Below the pieces are notes generated by a model, which was given only the letters and a program-made list of their open reading frames with translations, did no database searches and was not told where the DNA came from. Positions 54,801 to 63,508 of a stretch of DNA of 64,000 nt are shown here, piece after piece; positions within the stretch are counted from its first letter, which is position 1; each line of letters starts with the position of its first letter. The translations under genes and the position numbers were made by a program. The stretch comes from Bacillus sp. FJAT-14578 (lineage in GTDB: Bacteria > Bacillota > Bacilli > Bacillales > Bacillaceae_H), in the NCBI RefSeq assembly GCF_000504165.1, contig NZ_AYSE01000004.1, positions 310,001 through 374,000 on the forward strand, written 5' to 3'.

Positions 54801-56765
54801 ATGACAAATTTGAACCCTTCTATGCGTCTGAAAGTGAAAAGGGACACGTTTTTTCTCCCTGATCCAAACAGCGGTGTGTATTTTCGGAACAACTTAAGTT
54901 CGTTCCGTATGGAAGGTAGTGCGATCGATCAGTGGGTTGAAAAGTTGATACCGATGTTTAACGGGGAGTATACATTGGGGGATTTGACCGACGGATTGCC
55001 GGGCCCATATAGGGAGCGGGTGTATGAAATTGCAGATGCGCTGTATCGAAACGGGTTTGTTCGGGATGTGAGTCAAGATCGTCCGCATGAATTGGCGGAT
55101 CAGGTTCTTAAAAAACATGCTTCTCAAATTGAGTTTTTGGACAGTTTCGGCGATTCGAGTGCGTACCGTTTTCAAGTCTATCGTCAGGCAAAAGTGTTGG
55201 CAGTTGGCTCTGGTCCTTTTTTTGTTTCATTGGTTTCTGCGTTGATTGAATCCGGATTGCCCAAGTTCCACATGCTAATCACGGATTCGGTATCGACCAA
55301 TAGACGGCGGTTGATGGAACTCGTGGCACATGCTCGTAAATCAGACCACGAGGTGGCGGTAGAGGAGGTCACCGTGAAGAAGGAGGGGGTGAGTTCCTGG
55401 CGGGAGATTGTGCAGCGGTTTGATTCGATATTATATGTGTCGCAGGAGGGAGATGTGGAGGAACTGCGGGCCCTTCATGCAGTTTGCAGAGAGGAGAAGA
55501 AAATGTTCCTTCCTGCTATATGCCTGCAACAGGCGGGACTGGCGGGGCCGCTAATGCGCCCAGGTTCTGAGAACTGTTGGGAATCATTGTGGCGTCGCAT
55601 ACATCAATCGACGCTCTGCAAAGACGAGCAATTATCCATTTTTTCTTCTACGGCGGGAGCAATGTTGGCCAATGTAATCGTGTTTGAATTGTTTAAAGAG
55701 GTTACAGGGGTGACTGAATCGGAACAGAAAAATCGATTCTTCCTGCTCAATCTGGATACATTAGAAGGAAACTGGCATTCGTTCATGCCTCATCCGCTCG
55801 TGACCGGACGTACATCGGCTGAATGGGTTGAAGATGTTGAAGTGCGGATCGAACAGGGATTGAGCCGAGCGGAGCCGAGCGAATTGCTTCTTTATTTCAG
55901 CCAGCTCACATCAGAGGTGTCAGGTATTTTCCATATTTGGGAAGAGGGAGGCTTAAAGCAGCTGCCGTTAGCTCAATGTCGTGTTCAGGCGGTTGACCCG
56001 TTATCGGAGGGGCCGGCTGGACTGCTGCCGGACATTGTCTGTACAAGTTTGACCCATGAGGAGGCACGGAGAGAGGCGGGGCTGGCTGGGATTGAAGCAT
56101 ATATATCGCGAATGGCCGGTCATTTCGTTACGAGTCTGCCTTCACATCAGGCAGCGGATGGTCGTATAGTAGAGCCGCGGGAATTTGTCGGCGTCGGAGC
56201 GGGCGAAACGTTTGTGGAAGGTGTTTGCCGCGGGTTACAAAAGTGTTTGGCTGAGGAGCTGAGTAAGCGACAGGCCGATCAGAAAAATGCTGTCTCTCGA
56301 GTGCAGTTAAGCGAGGTAGAAGATGAACGCTGCCGGTTTTATTTGCAGGCGCTGACCACCATGAAGGGAACACCGGTAATTGGCCTGGGAGAGGAAGTGT
56401 CCGGCTTCCCTGTAGTATGGGTTGGTACGAACGGCCGCTGGTATGGCAGCGTAGGTTTAAATACAACAATGGCGTTACGGAATGCGTTACAACAGGCGAT
56501 TATGAAAGTACAAAACGAAGCAGATTGCCTCACGACGCAAGCGTTGGAGGTCTCATCCGTGCTTCTGGAAAATGAGGTGCCGCCAAGCCTTGCAATCCCC
56601 GCGGGTGAAGAGACGGCACAATCCGAGGTTTTACGGTCCGCTATACAAGTCTTGGAACGAAACCGCAAACGGCTCTTAGTCTTCGAACCAGCAGTGGAAC
56701 CATTTTTGAACGAGAAACTAGCAGGGGTGTTTGGAGTGTTGTTACGAGAGGAGGAATCCAGGTGA
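54801..56765 (+). CDS. TOMM biosynthesis protein, thiazole bacteriocin maturation (ThiF-like)
   Basis: A 654-residue protein corresponding by position, size and pattern to the putative thiazole-containing bacteriocin maturation protein of heterocycloanthracin clusters. A winged-helix-like N-terminus (about 1-110) is followed by a ThiF/E1-like region (about 125-330, with KVLAVGSGPFFVSLVSALIE in place of the nucleotide loop) and a long C-terminal part of unknown role. It is probably the partner of the cyclodehydratase next door. GTG overlap (4 bp) with the YcaO gene implies coupling. AAGGAGGAG precedes the ATG. Confidence 0.8.
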   Translation: MTNLNPSMRLKVKRDTFFLPDPNSGVYFRNNLSSFRMEGSAIDQWVEKLIPMFNGEYTLGDLTDGLPGPYRERVYEIADALYRNGFVRDVSQDRPHELADQVLKKHASQIEFLDSFGDSSAYRFQVYRQAKVLAVGSGPFFVSLVSALIESGLPKFHMLITDSVSTNRRRLMELVAHARKSDHEVAVEEVTVKKEGVSSWREIVQRFDSILYVSQEGDVEELRALHAVCREEKKMFLPAICLQQAGLAGPLMRPGSENCWESLWRRIHQSTLCKDEQLSIFSSTAGAMLANVIVFELFKEVTGVTESEQKNRFFLLNLDTLEGNWHSFMPHPLVTGRTSAEWVEDVEVRIEQGLSRAEPSELLLYFSQLTSEVSGIFHIWEEGGLKQLPLAQCRVQAVDPLSEGPAGLLPDIVCTSLTHEEARREAGLAGIEAYISRMAGHFVTSLPSHQAADGRIVEPREFVGVGAGETFVEGVCRGLQKCLAEELSKRQADQKNAVSRVQLSEVEDERCRFYLQALTTMKGTPVIGLGEEVSGFPVVWVGTNGRWYGSVGLNTTMALRNALQQAIMKVQNEADCLTTQALEVSSVLLENEVPPSLAIPAGEETAQSEVLRSAIQVLERNRKRLLVFEPAVEPFLNEKLAGVFGVLLREEESR

Positions 56766-58708
56766 GTGCTGTCGTGGCGGTTGTCGGAGAAGGATTGCTG
56801 TCGGACTTTGTTTGCGGGGAATTGTCCACCCAATACCAGGTCATTCGTCATACCGATTTCGGGGCAGGAATACCGGAATCGGCTGATTTGGTTCTATTGC
56901 TGCACGATACCTGGAATCCCTCTGTCCATCAACAGGCGGAAGAGGTACTGTGGCCAATCGGCATTCCTTGGCTGCGAGGCTTCGTTTCATTTGGCGAGGG
57001 CGTGGTCGGGCCGCTGGTTCGACCGGGTACCGCGGGATGCTCCCAGTGTGCAGAATTAAGGCGCCTTATGGCAGGACGCGACCGGAAAGAGATGTGGGAG
57101 GTACAACAACGGAGACTTGCAGAACAAGGAGGAATGCCGGGGGACGCATGGGCATCGCGCACGGGGCTTTTACAGATGGCTCATCTGCTCGAGGCGGAAG
57201 TACAGAGGGCGCTGCAAGGTAATCAGTCTCACTTAGAAGGACGGATATTTTTAATCAATTTAAGAACATTGAAGAGTTCACGGCATTTCTTTCTGCCCGA
57301 CCCATTGTGTACGGTTTGCAGTCAATTACCTGACGATACACCGGCTGCGGCCCGAATTTCACTGCAGCCAAGTCCGAAAATCAAGCCTGACAGTTATCGC
57401 TCCCGGTCAATGGATGATTTGGATAAAGTTCTAGTCAAAGACTATTTAGATCATCGGACTGGCTTTTTGAATGGTAAAATGTATGACCTGGTGCCGCCAT
57501 TTGCTGATGTAAGTGTCAATTTGCCGTTGTTTGCGGGGGACGAAGGAGCTGCAGGCCGGACTCATTCATACGCGGTAAGTGAGTTGACTGCCATTTTGGA
57601 GGGATTGGAGCGGTATTGCGGTCTGGCTCCACGCGGTAAGAGGACAGTGGTCCATGACAGTTACCGCAATCTGGAAGATCAAGCGCTTAATCCTATTGAG
57701 GTAGGCGTGCACGCGAAGGAACAGTATGCGCAGCCTGGTTTTCCGTTCAAACCGTTTAATCCTGATCGCCCAATGAATTGGGTATGGGGGTATTCATTTT
57801 TGCAAGAGCGTCCGATTTTAGTTCCAGAGTTGCTTGCTTATTACAGCTTAGGCTGCGGGAAGGGATTTGTCTATGAAACTTCCAACGGATGCGCATTAGG
57901 CGGAAGTTTAGAGGAGGCCATTTTCTACGGAATTTTGGAAGTGGTGGAGCGTGATTCGTTCTTGATGACCTGGTACGCACAGCTGGCTCTCCCGCGTCTT
58001 GATCCATCTTCCGCTAATGACCAAGAATTACAATTGATGGTCGAACGCGTACGGGCGGTGGCGGGCTATGATCTGCATTTGTTTAACTCGACAATGGAGC
58101 ACGGAGTTCCAAGCGTGTTGGCATTGGCGAAAAACAGGAAGGAAAAGGGATTGAATTTGATTTGTGCGGCCGGAGCCCATCCGGATCCGGTACGGGCGGT
58201 AAAAAGCGCAGTTCACGAGTTGGCCGGCATGATGCTGACGCTTGACGAAAAACTTGAGGCAAATGAGGCGGAGTATGTGCGAATGCTGCAAGATTCTTCA
58301 CTCGTGCAGAGAATGGATGATCATGGCATGCTGTACGGTTTGCCGCAAGCAGAGGAGCGTCTGCAGTTTTTGCTGAACGAAAATCGTCCGTTGCGAACGT
58401 TTGACGAGGAATTCAAGCGGAAGGCGAGAAATAAAGACCTGACCGATGACCTGAAGGGCATTCTTCAGGTGTTTCACCGATTGAACCTTGATGTGATTGT
58501 GGTGGACCAGACGACACCGGAAACCATTCGAAACGGACTGTATTGCGTGAAAGTGCTGATTCCCGGGATGCTGCCGATGACATTCGGGCATCACCTTACC
58601 CGCGTAACAGGGCTGGAGAGGGTGCTTCGGGTACCGATGGAACTCGGATATGCGAAACAGCCGCTGACACTTGAACAGCTCAATCCACATCCGCATCCGT
58701 TTCCATAA
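56762..58708 (+). CDS. TOMM cyclodehydratase: leader-binding/E1-like domain fused to YcaO
   Basis: A 648-residue fusion. The N-terminal part (1-220) is the E1-like/peptide-clasp portion with two zinc CxxC pairs (CSQC near 96 and CTVC near 182). The C-terminal YcaO domain (about 240-648) has the ATP-binding acidic motifs ELTAILEGLERYC (near 275) and ILEVVERDSF (near 393), and ends in the proline-rich PHPHPFP that is essential in azoline-forming YcaO enzymes. It activates backbone amides with ATP so that Cys/Ser side chains cyclise. GTG start 56762 overlaps the previous stop. Confidence 0.92.
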   Translation: MSAVVAVVGEGLLSDFVCGELSTQYQVIRHTDFGAGIPESADLVLLLHDTWNPSVHQQAEEVLWPIGIPWLRGFVSFGEGVVGPLVRPGTAGCSQCAELRRLMAGRDRKEMWEVQQRRLAEQGGMPGDAWASRTGLLQMAHLLEAEVQRALQGNQSHLEGRIFLINLRTLKSSRHFFLPDPLCTVCSQLPDDTPAAARISLQPSPKIKPDSYRSRSMDDLDKVLVKDYLDHRTGFLNGKMYDLVPPFADVSVNLPLFAGDEGAAGRTHSYAVSELTAILEGLERYCGLAPRGKRTVVHDSYRNLEDQALNPIEVGVHAKEQYAQPGFPFKPFNPDRPMNWVWGYSFLQERPILVPELLAYYSLGCGKGFVYETSNGCALGGSLEEAIFYGILEVVERDSFLMTWYAQLALPRLDPSSANDQELQLMVERVRAVAGYDLHLFNSTMEHGVPSVLALAKNRKEKGLNLICAAGAHPDPVRAVKSAVHELAGMMLTLDEKLEANEAEYVRMLQDSSLVQRMDDHGMLYGLPQAEERLQFLLNENRPLRTFDEEFKRKARNKDLTDDLKGILQVFHRLNLDVIVVDQTTPETIRNGLYCVKVLIPGMLPMTFGHHLTRVTGLERVLRVPMELGYAKQPLTLEQLNPHPHPFP

Positions 58709-58730
58709 GCGGTAACTAGGGGGGAGGACG

Positions 58731-60308
58731 ATGAGTCTAGACGAATTTCTGCACAATTTACATTTCGATACTGACAAGGCAAGCCCGCCGGACCGTGAAG
58801 TGGATTGGGAAGATGCACCGCTTGCGTATAAGCTCTACCGTGGCTTGCCTGTTGTTCCGCTTTCTCCGGAAGTGCCGCTGACGCTTGAAGAACGGGGAAC
58901 ACCCGAAAAGCCTGACCTTCGCAGAATCGGTCATTTTCTCTGGTATGTATTCGGCCTTACTCAATTTTGTCAGTCAGTCTTTACTTTGGATTCCAAAGAG
59001 CAAGCGGCAGACCTGATGCAATCGTATCGGCGGTTTGCTCCTTCGGGCGGAGCATTGTATCCAAACGAATTGTACGTGTATTTGAAGATGGAGGATTTGC
59101 CTTTTGGTGTGTACCATTATGATGTGGCACATCACCGCTTGGTATTGCTGCGAGAAGGCAATTTTGATTCATATATAGCGAGGGCTCTCGGGAATCGTTG
59201 TGACGTATCCGCTTGTTTTGGTACGGTGTTTATATCCACAATGTTTTGGAAAAATTTCTTTAAATACAATAATTTTGCCTACCGTCTGCAAGGGTTGGAT
59301 GCTGGTGTGGTGATTGGACAGTTATTGGAAGTGGCGAAACGGTTTGGCTTCGCATCGGGTGTGTACTTCCAATTTCTTGATCGGGCCATCAACCATCTGC
59401 TTGGGCTATCTGAACAGGAGGAGAGTGTGTATGCAGTTATCCCGTTATCGGTGGAACCTACAATCTGGTCTGCTAACGGGCGAGACATAGGCGGAATAGT
59501 CTCTGCCGCCGAATTGTGCCGAGAGTTGACAGCCATCCAGCATGATCACTACGTCCGGTCACGAAGGGTCAGAGAGTATCCGATGTTAACTAAGATGAAT
59601 GAAGCGTCTATGCTGGAATCAACGCAATTGTTTCGCCAGATTAAGGAGAAGGAAAGGGTGAATGGTGAGGAGCAAGCAGTAGCTCTGCCACACATGAAAC
59701 GGTTGTTGTATGATTTGGCATCGGTTTGCCGAAAACGATATTCACCGGACATGGATTTCGTTTTGGAAAAGGTAAGTCAACAGCAACTAGCCGAACTGTT
59801 GCATGAGGCGACGGCTTCCTTCTTGTATCGAAACGATTTAGAGGGAGCATATGAGAAGCGCGAGTCGCGTGTCTCATTATATGGCTGTTTGTATAATGTG
59901 GAAGGCATTCCGGATGGTGCTTATCATTATGACAGTGATGCACATGCGTTACGACAGGTGCATCTCGGAGATCATCGACTCCGGCTGCAATACGGAATGT
60001 CTCTAGATAATGTAAATTTGCTCCAAGTCCCGCTTTGTCTGCATGTGACAGGGGATAAGGATCATTACAAAACGGCTCTCGGGTACAGAGGATATCGTAT
60101 TCAACAGATGGAAGCGGGTATGCTCGTCCAACGATTACTGTTAGCGGCGTCAGCCATCGGGATGGGAGGGCACCCGCTCCTTGGGTTTGACGCGAGCTTG
60201 TGTGATGAGATTTACAAGATGGAGTCACAAGGAAAAACCAGCCTGATTCAAATTCCGATTGGCCCCTACCGACCTCGCCCCTGGTTGAAGGGAAGTTTAC
60301 GTAGTTAA
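58731..60308 (+). CDS. SagB-type azoline dehydrogenase
   Basis: A 525-residue FMN-dependent dehydrogenase of the SagB type that oxidises azolines to azoles. Two nitroreductase-like halves are visible: about 60-260 (RRFAPSGGALYPNELYVYLK, YHYDVAHHRL) and about 340-520 (ASFLYRNDLEG, DGAYHYDSDAHAL, GYRGYRIQQMEAGMLVQRLLL). The double arrangement is longer than a single SagB domain (about 200-250 residues in the core) and one half may be structural. Strong GGGGGGAGGA site. Last gene of the cluster; no transporter, protease or immunity gene follows. Confidence 0.9.
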   Translation: MSLDEFLHNLHFDTDKASPPDREVDWEDAPLAYKLYRGLPVVPLSPEVPLTLEERGTPEKPDLRRIGHFLWYVFGLTQFCQSVFTLDSKEQAADLMQSYRRFAPSGGALYPNELYVYLKMEDLPFGVYHYDVAHHRLVLLREGNFDSYIARALGNRCDVSACFGTVFISTMFWKNFFKYNNFAYRLQGLDAGVVIGQLLEVAKRFGFASGVYFQFLDRAINHLLGLSEQEESVYAVIPLSVEPTIWSANGRDIGGIVSAAELCRELTAIQHDHYVRSRRVREYPMLTKMNEASMLESTQLFRQIKEKERVNGEEQAVALPHMKRLLYDLASVCRKRYSPDMDFVLEKVSQQQLAELLHEATASFLYRNDLEGAYEKRESRVSLYGCLYNVEGIPDGAYHYDSDAHALRQVHLGDHRLRLQYGMSLDNVNLLQVPLCLHVTGDKDHYKTALGYRGYRIQQMEAGMLVQRLLLAASAIGMGGHPLLGFDASLCDEIYKMESQGKTSLIQIPIGPYRPRPWLKGSLRS

Positions 60309-60334
60309 GTATGATAAAGGTTTACTATAGAAAA

Positions 60335-60375
60335 AAGGCAAGCCTGCATATATCGACCGGTTTGCCTTCTTTAAT
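60335..60375 (+). terminator. terminator of the TOMM enzyme operon
   Basis: AAAAGGCAAGCC pairs with GGTTTGCCTT, then CTTT. Shares AAGGCAAGCCTGCATA with the yabR terminator. Confidence 0.75.
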
Positions 60376-60418
60376 GATCATACTCCAATTTAATACACCA
60401 GAAAATGATGCTTATCTT

Positions 60419-60658
60419 CTATTGTTTAGGTAAAACGGTTTTCATTTGTCTACTCATGATTCTACTTGTAATTGGTTGTTCGGCCGCCTGTGATCTCTTA
60501 TTTCCACGCCCTCTTGTCATTCCATAAGTAGCAATAGCTCCAACCACCAGGCTTAATAATGAAATGATCATGCCTCTGTTATTACGTTTCTTCCCGAACA
60601 TCCACCCATTCATACGGTCGAAATTAAATAAGGACGTTAACCAACGTAAGTTGTTCAT
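60419..60658 (-). CDS. small single-helix membrane protein
   Basis: A 79-residue basic protein, MNNLRWLTSLFNFDRMNGWM then one hydrophobic helix (GMIISLLSLVVGAIATYGM) and an Arg/Gln-rich tail. ATG 60658 has GAGGT upstream; the longer frame is not supported. Family not recognised. Confidence 0.6.
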   Translation of the reverse strand: MNNLRWLTSLFNFDRMNGWMFGKKRNNRGMIISLLSLVVGAIATYGMTRGRGNKRSQAAEQPITSRIMSRQMKTVLPKQ

Positions 60659-60794
60659 TTTGCGAGTACCTCTTTGATATTTGGTTGGAAGAAAATAATC
60701 TTCCATCATCTTTATTTTTTGATGACTTTACGGATATATACTGAGAAAAATTACGCTATTTAGCATATTTTACGATTTGTAAGATAGAATAGGA

Positions 60795-60849
60795 AATCAT
60801 CAAGGAAAAAGGCCAAGGTACCGACACCCTGGCCTTTTCCTTGATGATT
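60795..60849. terminator. long stem overlapping the end of the small lipoprotein gene
   Basis: AATCATCAAGGAAAAAGGCC and its complement pair over about 20 bp, with a 16-base loop. On the minus strand it forms the terminator of the lipoprotein gene. Confidence 0.75.
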
Positions 60850-60988
60850 ACTGTGAATCGTCTTCCGTTTGTTCGGAAGGTTCTTCGCTTGGATCTGGCT
60901 CGTCTTCATCGACACCATTGCAGCCGAAGAGAAATCCGAGAGATAATACTGTAGACATAAGAACAAATAAATATTTTCTTTTCTTCAA
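60848..60988 (-). CDS. small acidic lipoprotein, TTG start
   Basis: A 46-residue protein: basic start KKRKYLFVL, hydrophobic segment, lipobox FLFGC (Cys23), then an all-acidic tail (DEDEPDPSEEPSEQTEDDSQ). TTG 60988 has AAAGGAG upstream. Likely an acylated surface peptide; function unknown. Confidence 0.65.
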   Translation of the reverse strand: MKKRKYLFVLMSTVLSLGFLFGCNGVDEDEPDPSEEPSEQTEDDSQ

Positions 60989-61112
60989 AGTGTTTATGCT
61001 CCTTTCGAATACATGTTTCTGCTTTTATCATCCACTTTAAGAAAAGAGAATATGCAAAACTCCTTTTAACAGTTTTTTCTTTGATTAATACAAAATAAGA
61101 GACTCAAAAAAA

Positions 61113-61277
61113 TCATCTTGCTGTAACATCTTTAATTGCGTTAGAAATGCGGTCAAGTGCTGCTTTTCCAAAATCTTCAACAGCATTTTTGACTGTATCA
61201 CCTGCTGTTTCACCCCCGCCATTTTTTCTATTGCAGCCTGCGTCGATGGCCGATTGATTTTGATTTTCCTCAGTCAT
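61113..61277 (-). CDS. small hypothetical protein, 54 aa
   Basis: ATG 61277 behind AAGGAGG. Polar N-terminus MTEENQNQSAIDAGCNRKNG and an amphipathic C-terminal helix (AVEDFGKAALDRISNAIKDV). No family recognised. Confidence 0.6.
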   Translation of the reverse strand: MTEENQNQSAIDAGCNRKNGGGETAGDTVKNAVEDFGKAALDRISNAIKDVTAR

Positions 61278-61496
61278 TCGTTATGCCTCCTTAAATCGTT
61301 TTTCGACCTTATTATAAGAAAAGGGTATATTACCTATTCGAAGCGAAGGAGAATGAAAGGAGTGCTAAGGAATGATGGATGAAAATAAAAAGTGGACAAA
61401 TAAAGGCAGATGACACATGGGCATTTAGTAAAAAGAATGAAATAAGTCCGTTGTGGAGAGGCATGAAGACTGAATCCGTTATTAAAACATCATTTC

Positions 61497-62033
61497 TCAA
61501 TCGATAGAAGGTGTCCGATATATCGGATAATTTTTCCCATCCATGTAGTGGATTGTACCAGTCTGTTCCATACCAAAACGTTGGGCAACTCGCGCACCTC
61601 CATCAGAAATGAAGATGCCGCCAATTTCTAGAATGGTTATTTCTCGTTCTTTCAAGCCCTGCAAATAATGAGGAATGTCACTCAGTAGACGGCTGGACAG
61701 TTGCTTGCGATTCGTATCTTCAATGTCTACCATGACGGTCGTCCAATAAAGAAATACGTCTTTTGGTTTTTTATAATCCAGGATGTGGTCAGCCAGTTCT
61801 TTCTCATCCATTTCGCCGTGAAGGATTTTTTCGTAAATCGCTTTTTTCAAAGGCAAAAAGGCATAGTGACCTTTTATCATGCCGTTTACATCAAGTACTC
61901 GAATCACTTCTTCATTTCGGGAAAGAACCTCTTTTACCATTTCTTCTGATACATGCCATTGTTTAGGGTAGTAGCGGTATTCTAGATGCAGTATATCTTT
62001 TATATCCGAAATCAATCCTTTTCTAACTTTCAT
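61497..62033 (-). CDS. GNAT-like acetyltransferase
   Basis: A 178-residue protein with a GNAT-type outline: N-terminal VRKGLISDIKDILHLE, a beta strand and loop at about 95-120 (FLYWTTVMVDIEDTNRKQLSSRLL, where the acetyl-CoA loop should be but without a clean Q/RxxGxG/A), and GGARVAQRFGMEQTG near the end. Substrate unknown; acyl-CoA binding is uncertain because of the weak motif. Confidence 0.6.
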   Translation of the reverse strand: MKVRKGLISDIKDILHLEYRYYPKQWHVSEEMVKEVLSRNEEVIRVLDVNGMIKGHYAFLPLKKAIYEKILHGEMDEKELADHILDYKKPKDVFLYWTTVMVDIEDTNRKQLSSRLLSDIPHYLQGLKEREITILEIGGIFISDGGARVAQRFGMEQTGTIHYMDGKNYPIYRTPSID

Positions 62034-62103
62034 AGTTCCTCCAAATTGTCAATTTAACGGTTATTATAATCAAGAAAAAAATGTTTATGTTAATGGTGAG
62101 TGT

Positions 62104-62352
62104 ATGAAATATTCATTGATAGCGTCCGTCATCTTTGAACAAGTAGGTCGAAATTCAAACGACATAAGAAAGAGAATTGAAGAAATAGTGGCGATTACTG
62201 AACAAGCTGCTGGCAGCACCCAACAAATAGCGTCATCCATCCAAGAACAAACTGCTTCCATGGAGGAAATTACTTCATCGTCAGTCGTATTAAACAAAAT
62301 GTCTCACGAATTAAAAGAGGATATACATAAATTTAAAATTGATTACAAGTGA
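62104..62352 (+). pseudogene. 3' fragment of a methyl-accepting chemotaxis protein
   Basis: Residues about 15-75 match the C-terminal end of a chemoreceptor signalling helix (IRKRIEEIVAITEQAAGSTQ, IQEQTASMEEITSSSVVLN). The receptor's sensing part, membrane helices and hairpin tip are absent, no ribosome binding site precedes the ATG, and only 82 codons remain. A truncated remnant is the best reading. Confidence 0.75.
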
Positions 62353-62497
62353 AAAATGCTCGGCACACAGAAAGATCTTCGTGAAGAGGGCTTTTTTTGG
62401 TGGGGGAAAAATAATAATGGATAAAAAAGTTAGACCTTTCCTAACATCTCTCCATATGATAAACCATCTATCTAATTATTAAGGAAAGGTGATAAAT

Positions 62498-62767
62498 ATG
62501 GATAATTATTCATTTAGAAATTATAGGCCAGTACATGGCGGGTGGGGACACGCGAGTTGGGGGCATGGTCAAGGTCATGCGACGTGGGGGAACGGAACAC
62601 CTGTGGGATATCATGGTTGGGGCTATCATCCTGGATTTGCAGCGGGTACTGTTACAGGCTTAGCAGTCGGTGCCGCAGCTTCTCCGCTCGCTCCATACCC
62701 AGTTCCCGTTTATCCGCTATATCCGTACCCGTATCCATATCCGGTTCCATATTATCCTCAAAGCTAA
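62498..62767 (+). CDS. Gly/His/Trp- and Pro/Tyr-rich small protein
   Basis: An 89-residue protein: a Gly-His-Trp-rich half (GWGHASWGHGQGHATWGNG), a small hydrophobic segment (AAGTVTGLAVGAAA), and a Pro-Tyr-rich end (YPLYPYPYPYPVPYYPQS). Composition recalls spore coat or crust proteins, which is only a guess. AAGGAAAGGTG precedes ATG 62498. Confidence 0.65.
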   Translation: MDNYSFRNYRPVHGGWGHASWGHGQGHATWGNGTPVGYHGWGYHPGFAAGTVTGLAVGAAASPLAPYPVPVYPLYPYPYPYPVPYYPQS

Positions 62768-63055
62768 AGCTATCATCTCATTAAATCAGCCGCTTCCTGT
62801 TGTCTATGTAACAGAAAGCGGCAGTATTTTCTATAGGTGATTTGGATTAAAGGGTATTCTGTTCCATTGGGTATCAGTTTCCCTTTTTTTCTACACTAAC
62901 ATTGTAAAACAGTTACTAAATAAAAGCCGATCATCCATATTGAGAGTGTTAAAAAATAACAGACATCCACACCTTTCTAAAATTTTAAAAATTTCTGTTT
63001 AATTCGACAATATTATATGATAAATTAAGAAAATAACCCGAAAGGATGAAGGAAG

Positions 63056-63370
63056 ATGTCACAAATTGAAAATGTTACGATCGTCAAGAAAGCGAATGTT
63101 TATTTTGATGGAAAAGTAACGAGCAGAACGGTTGTATTTCCAGATGGTACTAAGAAGACGTTAGGAATCATGCTTCCAGGCGAATATGAGTTTTCTACTT
63201 CATTGAAAGAAGAAATGGAGATCGCAGCGGGAAGTTTGGAATATAAATTAGAAGGGCAGGATTGGCAAACAATTGATGGAAGTGGTGTCTTCTATGTTCC
63301 GGCAAATGAAAAATTCCAATTAAAGGTACATACAGTTGCTGATTATTGTTGTTCGTATCTTGCTGAGTAG
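63056..63370 (+). CDS. ppnP: pyrimidine/purine nucleoside phosphorylase
   Basis: A 104-residue small cupin-fold enzyme of the PpnP (YaiE, DUF1255) family that cleaves nucleosides with phosphate. The family pattern [37 protein letters not shown], and [13 protein letters not shown] is complete. Single gene with GAAAGGATGAAGG site. Confidence 0.9.
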   Translation: MSQIENVTIVKKANVYFDGKVTSRTVVFPDGTKKTLGIMLPGEYEFSTSLKEEMEIAAGSLEYKLEGQDWQTIDGSGVFYVPANEKFQLKVHTVADYCCSYLAE

Positions 63371-63508
63371 TACAAGAGAGCAGTCATATGGCTGCTCTTT
63401 TTTGCTGGGAGAAAAGAGGAATTCCATTTTTGGATAAAATTTATTGAAGGAAAAATGGTTGAATGGTAATCTAAAAAAATAATATTGCTCATTGAAGGAG
63501 CTTGAGTG

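Noticed and set aside
55906..60228. Several minus-strand open frames within the TOMM genes
   Set aside because: All are opposite to genes with clear YcaO, SagB or ThiF-like sequence; the absence of stops reflects codon composition.
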